Assembly (NCBI RefSeq): GCF_900090045.1
Contig: NC_041778.1
Location: 1,012,826-1,076,825 of the forward strand
Length of the DNA: 64,000 nt
Origin: Plasmodium malariae
Taxonomy: Eukaryota; Apicomplexa; Aconoidasida; Haemosporida; Plasmodiidae
Reading direction: 5' to 3'
How positions within the stretch are numbered: position 1 is the stretch's first letter; every line of letters begins with the position of its first letter. This document shows positions 23,869-37,700 of the stretch, in pieces. The position numbers and the translations under genes are program-made. The notes below the pieces were generated by a model that had not been told where the DNA came from, did no database searches, and saw only the letters and a program-made list of their open reading frames with translations.

Positions 23869-26800
23869 CATGATAATGGAATTGTTTTGCATTTCCATTT
23901 AAAATTTCATATATGAACAAAAACACTGCCAAGAGCTGGACATAAATAAATTGATTGCTATTTAAAGAATTTTGTAGAAATTAAACAATATGTTTTTAAC
24001 AGAGGAAAATAAGACATAAAAATTTTAGAAAAAAGTTTAGTAAACATGAAGCACTATATGGGGTACAATACATAAACTATTATCGCTTGATGCAAAACAA
24101 AACACCATGAAAAATAAGGATAGAATGAAATGACATATATAAATAAAGGAAAATAAACACAAAGATAGTAGTTATATATTTGTATTAGTTAATTTGTAAA
24201 GGTAAATGTTTGACCACTTTTGTAATTAAATTTTTTAAAAATAAGAATTATTCATGAAATATTTTTACGGAAGACATATATAGCATGTGGAAACATATAG
24301 GAAAGATTGAAAATATTATATTGAAGATTTATTTAAATAATTCGAATAAAATATTGAATATATCAGCTAAAGATTTAATTTTTACCAAAAAAAAAAAAAA
24401 AAAAAAATTTAAATAAAATCCTCATTGTTGACCTTTTTGAATATTCTTTTTTTTCTTTTTTTTTCTTTTTTAATTTTTTACCACATGAAATAATTAAAAA
24501 ATGTTAGAATATTTTATGATTTAACGAGAACTTAATGACATATTTCTTAAAAAAAAAAAAAAAAAATTAAGATTCATTGTCATTATTTTTAATGTTCAAA
24601 CATGAATAAAATACCTTAGATTTAGAAACAATAATTTTTTATAAAAGCATTTTCTCCTAAGTAGTTATAAATTTATATAAATAAAGAGTTAAAATATTAA
24701 TTTAATGTAAATCTTAAACGCTTGTTACATGATAAAAATAAGCAAATGTTCAAAAGTTAAATAATAGATTACTATTAAGATTTAAGGAATGAAATAGTAT
24801 ATATATAAAATGTTCAAAATTTATTTATTTAAATATGTTTGAAAATTCATATGTACCGTAGTAAACATTTGAAAAAAAATTAAAATTTCGCAAAGGTTGA
24901 ATAATAAGTATCTTTTAGAATTAAACTATGAAAAGTTATTATGGTAACATTTGAAATAATTATTCATATGCTAGAAAAGAGGAAAATTCTGACCATCTGT
25001 TATATATTGTATATAATTTTATTTCGATAAAACTTTTAGTGATTCTAATTATTTTTTTATTTTTCTAAAATATGTAATTTGTTATAAAAATATTATTATA
25101 GGAATCTTGAACTATTACCTAACGGTTATATCAACGTATTCTTAAATTGTTAGTTATTAAAAAAGTTTAAAAATACTTTTCTTAATACATGAACATATGA
25201 CTGAAAATGTTTTTCCTGAGAATGGCATTGATTGTAGTATGAGAACTTTTATTTGCATGATAGTAAGGTATTCATAATTATATTTTTCATTATTCTTAGA
25301 AAATTAATGGTATATGCTCATATATTAATACCGAAAATTAGTTTATTCAGAAATTTATTAAGCCAATTAAGGTATGATAAAATATTTCGCAACCAGTGCC
25401 TCTGTTTATTCCTTAAACAATGTTATATAAAAGCCATATTTATATTTGCAGAACATTGGAAAAAGTTAAGTGCCTCTTAGGTTTTCTATAGTTGTAATTT
25501 TAAATGAATCTTCACTTATAAATTAATATATTAAGTATTTATTTAAATAATAAAAAGCCTTAATGACTCTTAAAATATATTTTTTTTTTTTTTATGAAGA
25601 TGAAATTTGCCAATTTTGATATATAGAGTTTCAAAATTTTACACTTTGTAAAGTGTAAAAAAAAAAGTGCTTATTATCTATTTCAGCTAATATTTAAAAA
25701 AAAAAAAATAATAAATACTTGTATTATGTACATTCTTGTATTTTATGTTTGAAAGTGCAAGCCATATAAGAAATGACTTTATAAAGGAAAATATTCTTAA
25801 CTTTCTTTAGTTTATTTTTACATTTATCTTTTATTCTAATTTTCCTCCCATTGTCTAAAGAAAAGTATTTTCATTAATTGTTTTGAAGGAATATTAGCAT
25901 TCGTTCATCATATTATTTATATATATATATGTTTATATATGTACTAGTTAATAAAAGTCTTTTAGGAAAATTAGGCTTATTATTGAATTAACTTATTTAT
26001 TTGCAAATAGTATTTTTTCAAGTGCATAATACTTTTAAGATATGTGTTTTAATTACTATTTACATATTTTCAACAATTATATTTGCTATGTATATTTTTA
26101 GCATAATATAAATGTTTATCAATTTTTTTCTTTGATTTTATTATTCCTACAACATTAATACACGTATTATTAAATTTATTGAGTATACATATATATATAT
26201 ATATATATTATCTTTAATATATAAAGTTTCTATTTTTTTATAAAAAGTGCAATTCATTTTAATATACTGTACATATTATAAAACTATATATACATTTGTA
26301 AGAGTAATTATAATTCAAGGGATTTAATTCATTATTATGTACTTTTAGAACAGACTTACAGTAATTAAGCCTACATAAGCATCATACCTTTTTTTATATA
26401 TAAAAATTTGATATTATTATATTTTAATTAGATATTTAAATGAACGTCCGTTTTAATAACATTTCATATGGAAGAACATTTAAGTGTTTATTCGGATGTC
26501 CCCTAATAATATTATAAAACCAAAAAAAAAATTTATTATTTTTTTTATTATGATTTCTGCTTAATTTCATCAAAAAAATCATGGCCTCGAAAATTAGAAA
26601 AAAAACATTTCCTATAAATAAAAAAATAAAACAGAATACACCTACCATACTATTATATAATATGCAATTCATTGTTAACTATTTTTATAAAATAGAATTA
26701 TTTTTAAAAATTATTATTAATAGTAATGTTAAATAACTAATTCAAAATTAATAAATATTTTTGGACTACATAAATTTCATATAAAATAATATTTCCAAAA

Positions 26801-28383
26801 ATAATAATTTATTTTTCGTGTATAATATATTATATATTATTATATAGCGAACAGATGTAAAAAATTAAATGACAGAATATCTAATATTTTTTTTTCTATA
26901 ATATATAACTTCTTTCATATAAAAAAAGTTTACCAGTAAAACTTCTTTTTATATTACTACAATAAATAAAAATAGAATTAATAAAAAAATAAAAATTTTA
27001 AAACAGAATATTATTTTTTAATAATTTTTTCAAAATTTATTTTATTCGTATTCCTCAGTCAAAATGAAAAGGCAATTCCTCTTAAATTCTTTTTTTCTTA
27101 GTACGTTTAAAAGGTTGCATATGTATAGATATAATATTTAGGTTTGGGTTTATTAAAAAAAAAAAAATAAAAACAAACATTTTTATTAATTGCTAATCAT
27201 TTTAAAAATACATTTATAAAAGACATTTTTTTTAATTAAAATTTTAACATTTTGTTAAAGTTGGATAATATGAATTATAAATAAATAACTTTATATAAAT
27301 TTAATTGGTTATTATTATTATAAGTTGAATAAGAATTATAAAATTTATTCATTATTTATAGAAAAACATAAGAAATTTTTTTTTTTATAATTTTCTCATG
27401 TTAATTCTCGTTATCTCCCTATATTTTTTTTTTATTACCTATATCTCACGTAATTAATATAAGAATTATATTTAAAAAAAACAATGTTGCATGTGCTACA
27501 TTTTTGGTCGTACATTTTTTTTAAATTATATAAAAAAGTATTATAAATGTTTAAATAAATTGTTATTAACGAAATAAAGACTATAAATTTGTGGGAAAAG
27601 AACATTTACAAAATTTTAAAAAAAGGAAACAAAAATTATATTTTAATTATATATAAAAATTATAATTTATGCTTTATTCATGGTAGCATAAGGTAAAAAA
27701 TAAATTAAAATAAAAGGTAACGGACTATTTAGTTCTTACAAAAATTAGAATTAATATATACTTACATATCTCTCTGAATATATCCTTTTGTTTGTTATAT
27801 TATTAGGATTTTCTTACATTTAATAAAAGTATAATATTTGTTATTTGAAAAATGAATATTTATTGTTTTTTTAAATTTAATTATTGTGCGAAACAGTTAA
27901 AAAATTGTAATATATTTTCTTCTCCACTGAGTCTTGTTTTTATTTAATTTTTTTTTGATTTTTGTTATTTTTAAAATAAATTTTTTTTTTTTTTAATTTT
28001 TTTTGAATTTTTTTTTGAATTTATTATGAAATCCATTTTTAATTATATTTTTAATGATTTGTTTATATGTATTAATTTGGATTTAATTATTAATTTTTTG
28101 AATATATTTTGTTTATATAATAATAAATTAGATTGAATTAATTTTGTTAGAATTTCTTTTTTTTTTTTCATTTTTTTTGAACAATTTTTTCTATCTAATA
28201 ATTAGATACGAGGACAATATGTAATTATTTGTTATTTATCATATTTCACGTGCCATTTCTTTAATTTTTTAGAAAAAAAAAACAAAAAAAGAATTAGAAA
28301 ATAATAGTATTTCAAGTATTTTATTTTGTTTCATGGAAAGAAGAAATTAAAAAAAATTAAGAACTTCACAGTAAAAGAGCCAT
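23869..28383. other. Gene-poor spacer
   Basis: No gene supported over about 4.5 kb. Weak frames at 25253-25480 (+) and 26436-26672 (-) show hydrophobic, A+T-driven composition without start context or motif. Poly-A/T runs and a short (AT)n tract (about 26189-26208) are present. The last kilobase is the upstream flank of the repeat gene. Confidence 0.5.
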
Positions 28384-31300
28384 ATGGCAACCATAAAGAA
28401 ATGTAACAAGAGAGAGAAAATAAATATTTTCCTCTTTTTCACAAAAATATCATTGTTTCTTCTTTTAAATTGGATATTAGATAGTTCTAATGATGTAAGC
28501 TAATAAAAAAGAATAATATATACATTCATTGTATATATATATATATATACATAGATGTAGTTTATGTATTACGCATATATATAATTCTCTGTGCCATCAT
28601 ACATATTTCCTTTAGTATGTTTTCATTAATATGAAAGACATAATATTATATTTTTTTTATAAAACTACTTTATAATTTTACCAAAATTTTTAGCAAAAAT
28701 GTGGTAAATCTTGTAAGAATGACATTCAGATACTATTAGTTTCAAGAACTAACAGATCATTGGCATCAAGGAGGAGACGCAATGGTTCAAATTTTCCAGT
28801 TTGTAGAACTCGTATAGTAAAAGATATTACGCATGGAGGACTTAAGGAATATAAAGAGAATTTTGAAAATAAACGTTATAAATTAACGGAAAATGAGAAA
28901 GATGGAAATAAGGATTGCGATGAACATTATGAAGCAGCAAATTATGGATTTAAAGAAAAATGTCCCTATGAAGTAAATAAGTCTTATGGAGGTGCAACTC
29001 CCGGGCCAAATCTTTTCGAATTAAGAAAACGATTCCGTTGTGGAGCACTTTTTAATGATAGAAATGGAAGAATGAGTTCATTAGTAGATATACTACCTGG
29101 ATCTTTAGAAGAATGTGAAAGAAAAATTTATGGACCAAGGAATGAATTTAGAAGTGTGTTTTACAAAAGAAGCATACCCACGAAGAGGAAAGTTAAAAGG
29201 AGAAAAGTAGAAGAAGAAGAAGAAGATGAATATTTCCCATTACGTAATAAGATATCTGCTGGATTAAGAGTAGGCACAAATAGCAGAAAGGAAACTTATA
29301 TGAGTGGTAAAAAGAACTTTCCAGTTTCTGAATATTATAAAGAAGAATCATCAACCACATCAGAAGATGAACCTGAGGAAGTCGAGAAAAAAGAAGAAAA
29401 ATTCGATTTAAAATACACTCCCAGAGATGGATTAGAATCGTTTAGTAAGGCACATGAACGTGAAGAAGAAAAACAAACATGTGATATACCAGAAGACGTT
29501 TCCACAGACAGAAAAGGTCCTGTTGTAGAAGAATATGAAGAAGAAAAACCATGTATTTCCGTAGAGGAAAAATCTGAAGATGCCTTAAAAGACACTGATA
29601 AAACTGATGAAACATCATGTGTTTCTGATAAGGAACACCTCCCTACAATCGTAGAAGTAGAAGAAGTCGATGAAAAGGATACAACAACACCGGATATTAA
29701 AGAGGAAGAAGTTACACCAGAAGATGAATTAAAAGAATCTGATAAAAAAGTAGAAGAAGTTGATGAAAAGGATACAACAACACCGCATGTTAAAGAGGAA
29801 GAAATTACACCTGAAGATGAATTAAAAGAATCTGATAAAAAAGTAGAAGAAGAAGATAAAACTGATGAGACTTGCAAGATTAGTAATGTAGCAGATGATG
29901 AAGTAGGAGAGGAAACATCAGATGCTAAACCAATGGACGGTTACTATTCAGTAAAAGAACATGATGCTGAAGATGAATCATGGACTACTACTTGGAATAG
30001 CATGTCATCTACTCCAGATGAAAAAGGTGAAAAATCCAAAACTAAATTATCTCATAAGCGAATATCTAAAAAAAAATTAAAGAGAAAATGTAAAAGAAAA
30101 AAACTTAAATCAGAGAGAAAGGATACCACCACCCCTGAAGAGAAAATCGACGAGAAAGAAGAACAAACTGAAGATATTCCAACATACGAGGAAACTACTA
30201 GCATTGTAGAACAAACCGAAGCGGATATAGATGAACAAAGAAAAACAGAATTAGAGGAAACCACGGAAAAAGAAGAAGAAAGGAAACATAAAAAATCAAA
30301 ATCCGAGGCACCCTTCCAGGAGGTTATTACAGGATACGTCCGAAGGGAACCTGAAAAGTCATTATTCAATTGCTTTTATTACCCAAAAACCGTGGATGAT
30401 GAAGCATTACCAAATATTACGACAAAGTCAAGGCTCTTCAAAAACTGGGGAGAAAAGATTCCAGATCATTTACCAGAATCTATATTTAAACCAGATGATT
30501 TCAATTTAGAAGATGATAGTGCAAATTTAAAACCAAAAGGCGGTTTGCTCCCGCATAAGCCGCAATATAGGCATAAGAAGTATTTAAAACCAAAAATTAT
30601 TTTACGCACTCCCGATATTCCAAAACATAAGCGTAAGAAAAAATTAACCACAAAAAAAGATAAGAATAAGACATATGAAGCATTCAAAGGTACGCTTTGG
30701 CCAGAGCTACTTGGCTTAGATGAAATGCTAGATACGAAGCCGACACCGTGGATACCCACTGTAGAAGAAACCGATAAGGTAATAATCGAAACACCAGAAA
30801 TTACTCCAACACCCGAGATTTCTACTGTTGAAGAAATCGATGAGGCGACAGACGGAACTCCGGAAACCAAGTCAAAGAGCAAGAACAAAGCTAAACAGGA
30901 ATGCGATAAGAAAAAAGATAAGAAGGATAAAAAAAAAGATAAGAAAGATAAAAAAAAAGATAAAAAAAAAAAAAAGAGAAGTCAACAACAGAGATTTCGA
31001 CTATAGAAGAAACCGTTAAGGTTCAGGAAGAAACATCAGAAATTACACCAACACCAGAGATATCTGTTGTAGAAGAAACCGATAAAATTAAAGATGAAAC
31101 ACCAGAAATTACTCCAACACCCGAGATTTCCACTGTAGAAGAAACCGATAAGATAATAATCGAAACACCAGAAATTACTCCAACACCCGAGATTTCCACT
31201 GTTGAAGAAACCGATAAGGCGACAGACGGAACTCCGGAAACCAAGTCAAAGAGCAAGAACAAAGCTAAACAGGAATGCGATAAGAAAAAAGATAAGAAGG

Positions 31301-34300
31301 ATAAAAAAAAAGATAAGAAAGATAAAAAAAAAGATAAAAAAAAAAAAAAAGAGAAGTCAACAACAGAGATTTCGACTATAGAAGAAACCGTTAAGGTTCA
31401 GGAAGAAACATCAGAAATTACACCAACACCAGAGATATCTGTTGTAGAAGAAACCGATAAAATTAAAGATGAAAAACCAGAAATTACTCCAATACCCGAT
31501 ATTTCCACTGTAGAAGAAACCGATAAAATTAAAGATGAAACACCAGAAATTACACCAACACCCGAGATTTCCACTGTAGAAGAAACCAATAAGGATATAG
31601 AAGAAAAATCTGGAAGTACCTCAATATTTTCTTGCTTTTCTAAAAAGAAAAAAGGCCATAAGAAAGATAAGAAACAGAAAAAGAAGTCAAAGAAAAAGAA
31701 GTCAACGACTCAAATAACAACTGTAGAAGAAACCGAAAAAATAACAGACGAAACACCAGAGATTACACCAACACCTGAGATTTCCAATGTAGAAGATATG
31801 GATAAGACACATGAAGTATTCAAAGGTACGCATTGGACAGAGCTAGTTAGCATAGATGAAATGTTAGATACGAAGCCGACACCGTGGATGTCTACTGTAG
31901 AAGAAACCGATAAAATTAAAGATGAAACACCAGAAATTACTCCAATACCCGAGATTTCCACTGTTGAAGAAGCCGATAAGATAATAATCGAAACACCAGA
32001 AATTACTCCAACACCCGAGATTTCCACTGTTGAAGAAACCGATAAAGCTACAGACGAAACATCTGAAAGTAAATCAGTATTTTCGGGCTTTTTCAAAAAG
32101 AAAAAAGGCGATAAGAAAGATAAGAAACAAAAAGAGAAGTCAACAACTGAAATAACAACTGTAGAAGAAACCGAAAAAATAACAGTCGAAACACCAGAAA
32201 TTACACCAACACCTGAGATATCTGTTGTAGAAGAAACTGATAAAATTAAGGATGAAACACCAGAAACTACGCCAACACCAGAGATTTCCACTGTTGAAGA
32301 AACCGATAAGGCGACAGACGAAACAACTGAAAGTAAGTCAGTATTTTCGGGCTTTTTCAAAAAGAAAAAAGGTGTTAAGAAAGATAAGAAACAAAAAGAG
32401 AAGTCAACAACTCAAATAACAACTGTAGAAGAAACCGAAAAAATAACAGTGGAAACACCAGAAATTACACCAACACCTGAGATATCTGTTGTAGAAGAAA
32501 CTGATAAAATTAAAGATGAAACACCAGAAATTACTCCAACACCCGAGATTTCCACTGTAAAAGAAACTGATAAGATAATAATCGAAACACCAGAAATTAC
32601 TCCAACACCCGAGATTTCCACTGTTGAAGAAACCGATAAGATAATAATTCAAACACCAGAAATTACACCAACACCCGAGATTTCCACTGTAGAAAAAACC
32701 GATAAGGTGACAGACGGAACTCCGGAAACCAAGTCAAAGAGCAAGGACAAAGCTAAACAGAAATACTATAAAAAAAAAGATAAGCAAGATAAAAAAAAAA
32801 GAAAAGAGAAGTCAACAACTCAAATAACAACTGTAGAAGAAACGGAAAAAATAACAGTCGAAACACCAGAAATTACACCAACACCTGAGATATCTGTTGT
32901 AGAAGAAACTGATAAAATTAAAGATGAAACACCAGAAATTACTCCAACACCCCCCGATATTTCCACTGTTGAAGAAACCGATAAAGTGACAGACGGAACT
33001 CCGGAAACCAAGTCAAAGAGCAAGGACAAAGCTAAACAGGAATACTATAAAAAAAAAGATAAGCAAGATAAAAAAACAGATAAGGAAGTTAAAAAAACAG
33101 ATAAGGAAGATAAAAAAACAGATAAGGTAGATAAAAAAAAAAGAAAAGAGAAGTCAACAACTCAAATAACATCTGTAGAAGAAACCGAAAAAATAACAGT
33201 GGAAACACCAGAAATTACACCAACACCTGAGATATCTGTTGTAGAAGAAACTGATAAAATTAAAGATGAAACACCAGAAATTGCGCCAGCAACCGAGATT
33301 TCCACTGTAGAAGAAGCCGATAAAGCTACAGAAAAAACATCTGAAGGTAAGTCAGTATTTTCGGGCTTTTTCAAAAAGAAAAAAGGCGTTAAGAAAGATA
33401 AGAAACAAAAAGAGAAGTCAACAACTCAAATAACAACTGTAGAAGAAACCGAAAAAATAACAGTGGAAACACCAGAAATTACACCAACACCTGAGATATC
33501 TGTTGTAGAAGAAACTGATAAAATTAAAGATGAAACACCAGAAATTACTCCAATACCCGAGATTTCCACTGTTGAAGAAGCCGATAAGATAATAATCGAA
33601 ACACCAGAAATTACTCCAACACCCGAGATTTCAACTTTAGAAGAAACTGATAAGATGGCAGGGGAAACATCTGAAAATCATTCAAAATTTAAGAGTTTTT
33701 TCAGAAAGAAAAAAGTTGATAAAATTGATAGAAAAGAAAAATATATGTCAACAACTGAGATGACAACTATAGAAGAAACCGAAAAGGAGAAAGACGAAAC
33801 ACCCGAAGTCTGCACCGAAGAAGAAACTGTAAAGGGGGAAGACGAAACCCCAAAAGTTACTCCAACATCTGATATTTCCATTGTACAAAAATCCCATAAG
33901 AAGACATATGAATCAGATGAATCTATGTCAAAACACAAGATCTCTACCAAGGAAACACATAAAACTCAATCAACACACGAGATTCATAATGTAGAAGAAA
34001 CGGATATAATGAATTATAAAACACCAAGTGAGAAAGTATTGTTGAAGTACACTACTGAGTTAGGTGAACATGATGATATAGAAAATGAAATATATACAAC
34101 GTGGAGGAACAAATATATAAAATTGAAAGATAAGAATGTAGGAAATAGTACAACAACATACAAGTATTCAACAGAAAAAAATGTTAATGAAGAAGGTGAT
34201 TCACTAAATAGGTATCCAATGGATAAATTCCTAAATGAGAAAAAGGAGAACGTTATAGGGGTTAAAGAAGAAGATGAATCACGATATGGATTATCCCTGT

Positions 34301-34407
34301 TTAAGGGTAGGACACCATATGGTGATTTGGCTCCACATACAATATGGAGGTGTAAATGTTCATCTGTACAATATAGTGCAGGTGATATAACACCAAATGG
34401 TTCATGA
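28384..34407 (+). CDS. Giant repeat exported protein, frame broken at an A-run
   Basis: Exon 1 is 28384-28494 (37 codons, hydrophobic FLFFTKISLFLLLNWIL) and exon 2 starts at 28694 (GTAAGC donor, TTTTTAG acceptor, phase 0). After 21 residues comes RTNRSLAS, which has the R and L of PEXEL but Ser at the fifth position. A conserved N-terminal block follows (KEYKENFE, KEKCPYEV, PGPNLFELRKRF), shared with the gene at 40173-41094. Next come acidic Glu/Lys-rich tracts and then more than 20 copies of a 22-residue repeat (core ETPEITPTPEIS). The frame ends at 31006 after an A14 run at 30962-30975. A duplicate of that segment 374-375 bp downstream has A15, and the other frame is then open to 34407. With one base difference the gene would be a single protein of about 1,940 residues. 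It may be a sequencing error or a real break. Function is unknown; export is inferred. Confidence 0.75.
30755..33650 (+). repeat. Coding tandem repeat, 66-bp unit with higher-order blocks
   Basis: The basic unit is 22 codons (core ETPEITPTPEISTVEETDK), with spacing of exactly 66 bases where copies adjoin (for example 32545 and 32611). Units are grouped into larger blocks separated by Lys-rich segments of two kinds: a KSKSKDKAKQ type followed by a long Lys run, and a SVFSGFFKKKKG type. A block of about 375 bp is duplicated at roughly 30769-31090 and 31143-31465. A block with FKGTLWPELL/FKGTHWTELV and DEMLDTKPTPW occurs at both about 30680 and 31810. Confidence 0.9.
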
Positions 34408-34490
34408 AATTATAATTATGCAGCTATGAAAACTACATCTTAAAAAGGCGAAACTCCAAAAAATATATATATGTTTTAATTAAGATTATT

Positions 34491-34790
34491 ATGAAAAATA
34501 TTAATAAAAATGAGATGATAAAATTTACCTTGTATATGGAAAAGCAAATATTGTATTATATAATGGTAGAATATGACAAAAAAGTTGAGAAAACATATAA
34601 AATGAAGTGTAAAAAAGGCATTTGTTTTTTGAGTTAAATAGAAAAAGGAGAGATGATAAGAGCAAAATCAGACTTAGAAACGATATCAAATAATTTAGAA
34701 GAGAAACATGAATTAACAAATGAGAAAAAAAGGGTAGAAAGAAAATGTTACATACTCAACGAATCGCGAATTATAATGATTATTATGTAG
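34491..34790 (+). pseudogene. Possible coding relic, 100 codons with one stop
   Basis: A frame from ATG at 34491 to TAG at 34790 is interrupted only by one TAA in the middle. The product would be charged and helical (for example DLETISNNLEEKHELTNEKK), unlike the hydrophobic noise frames around it. No family is recognised. The start sequence ATGAAAAATATTAATAAA recurs at 34871, and the purine-rich strand bias continues to about 35130. It may be a decayed exon or an unusual 3' flank of the repeat gene. Confidence 0.3.
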
Positions 34791-37700
34791 ATAGGTTGTA
34801 TTTATAATGAATGAAACAGCAAGATTGGGGAGATAGATTAAAATAAAGCCAATGAAGAATAAAGATTAATATGAAAAATATTAATAAATTGTTATAAAAT
34901 TTTGTTTATGGATGAGAAATATTTATATAAAACTTTTTACAAGGGTGTTTTGTAACTGGATGATATTATGTAGAATCAAAATATATGAAGGAAATAAAGT
35001 TACATATGCGAAAAATTGAAAATAAGTAACTAAAAGTAGGAATATTTAAAGTATTGAAATTGGAAGAGATAATATGTAAAAATATGTAAGAGGAAGAAAT
35101 GAAAAAAATTAAGTTACCAAAAGGAATTATTTGAATGCGAAATCATGCAAATACAAAAAATATCATTTATTTTATTGAGTTTCATATATTTGCAAACAAC
35201 CCACATAATATGTTTAGTGTAGTTTGTTTTTCAAATTTTGTATTATTATCTATATTTGTGAGTCTTATAATTTTATCATAGGCTTTTAAACAAAGTCATA
35301 TATTGTGAATAGGGATAATTGTGCAAATACGATTAAAACGTTTTAAACATTTCATATATTTTAAAATATACATAAGAAATTATTAGCAGCTAGTTGATTA
35401 AAATTTTAAAGAAATTTTTTTTTAATGATATTTTGATAACTTTTTTTTTCTTTTTATATGAATAATATATTATTTGAATACAAGACTGTGATAAGTCCAT
35501 GTATATTATATATATGTTATTAAATCATCAGTATTTCTAGTTTGTAAAATTTGTTAAATTAATTATATGGAATTCGGTTATTTGAAGTATAATTCTTAAA
35601 GGTTTAATTTGTACATGTATAATTATATATATGTATTTATATATATTAGTCTGTAAAATTATAAGTGTAATACTAAATTTATGAAGTTATTATTTTTTTT
35701 TTTTTACATAATAACATTTTAAATTATTTAATGCATATTTGAAAAGGAAAATATCAGCTAATTTTGTGTTATGTAATTAAATGTGTACTTGAATATATAT
35801 ATGATATTTAAAAATTTTGTTATTTATTTTTAATTAATAGAAAATATGTATTATATATTTACGATTAAATAAATAGGAACTCATAAAACTTTTTTTTTTT
35901 TTTATCAATATATATTTATTTTACTTAATATTTTACTATTAAAAAGAGCCTCATTAAAAATTAAAAGATTTATGAAAAAAGATTTTGTTACTCCACAATT
36001 GAGTTTTATATAAATTCTGTTATAGCACGGAAGTGCAATGGATACCTTTTTATAATTATTTTAACGGTATACAATAATAATAAATTCGAAACTAGCAATT
36101 AATAATATTACTTTCCTTACCAAAGTTAATCTGTTTTCTTTTTACAATAATACAGTGAATATGTTCTAGATTTTTAAAAATGAAATATGAATTTTAAACA
36201 TAAATTACTTTTGTCTTTACTGTGGAATATGTTGTAAAGATTATTAATATTAGAAGTTTTAAAAATAATAATTATATATATATTAAAAGAAATTAAACCA
36301 GATATGTTATACTTTTTCATTATGTTGTATTTGATAAAATGAAATAGATGAATAAAAGGAGGAAAAAAGTCATTTAAAAAGTTTTGTAATTTTTTTATAA
36401 AAATATTTTATGCTTAATATTATATTAAATGATAATAAAAGTATGTGGAATAATAATAATGTACAAAAGTGTTAAATATGCTAATGCATTTTGTTTTCAT
36501 GAACAATAATAAAAATGAATTAAAAGTGCAATTATTTTCATCCTGTTAACCTATTATTTATAATATCTAATAATTGCTTTCATATGTTTGTTATTCGTAT
36601 ACATTTTTGGTATATATACATTAAAGCACATAATATTATTAAGTTTTTAAATTATTGAAGAAACATGTATTCTCTACCCCATCCTGTTTTTTAGCATAAC
36701 TGTTTTTTTTTTTAAATAAATCTTTATGTATTAATTGTATTAAAAAGAGAAAATACAAAATAATAAAACAATTTCGTGCTTTTTACAATATGTTATCTGC
36801 ATGCTATACTCTGATTTTTCTGATTAGTAGGTTTTAAAATGTGAATTATTCTATATAAAATGAACTTTAAGATAAATTTATATTACACTTAGCAAAAGAA
36901 AAGGAAAAACATAAGAAGAATTAATATATAATATTATATAAATACAATATAACTACCTATTTTATTAATTAAAATTTTTGGAGTACAAAGCAGTTATATA
37001 TTGTAGCAATTTAAGAGAGTAAAAATAGTGAAAAAATATATTATTACAAAAAGACACATTAGTAAGAGAACACATATATATATAATATATTTTTTTTTGT
37101 ACAACACTATTTATTTTTTAGTTATTAAAATATTAATAAAGATATTACAAATAATTTATGAAGTAATTATGTATAATTTAAATTACAAATAAAATAAATT
37201 TTTTCATAAAAAAAAAAAAAAAAAAAAAAAAAAACTGAAGCAAAATTAAGTAGCTCTGTTCTTAATGTGTTTTAAATTATTATAAGCCTTTAATTAGTTA
37301 GAAATGAACTTTAATTCAATTTAATGGAGTTAGCAAACTACATATTATTAATAAATCCAATTATTAAATTTTTTAAATTGCTCGCTTAGTTACTCTTAAA
37401 ATTGTTTTTCTAATGTTATTTAATAAGAATCTAATTTACAATTATTTTGCTTTTAGGAAATTCTTAATATTCCGTGAAAAAGTAATATAACGATATTATT
37501 ATATTATTGTCTTTTCTACTAAAGATTTTCAATATATCTGAATATTTTATCATTAAAAATGAGTCCCCATATATCGATATATTGTTATTACTGTAAAAAA
37601 AAAAATTCGTATTTATAATATACACCTTTTCTATAATAGGAAAAATTAACAAAAACATCATTATTCTATCTCGATCTATGAAAATTTTATGAGTAAACAT

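Noticed and set aside
31023..33374. Several Val/Ser-rich minus-strand frames
   Set aside because: Shadows of the 22-residue repeat of the plus-strand gene; they lack their own start context.
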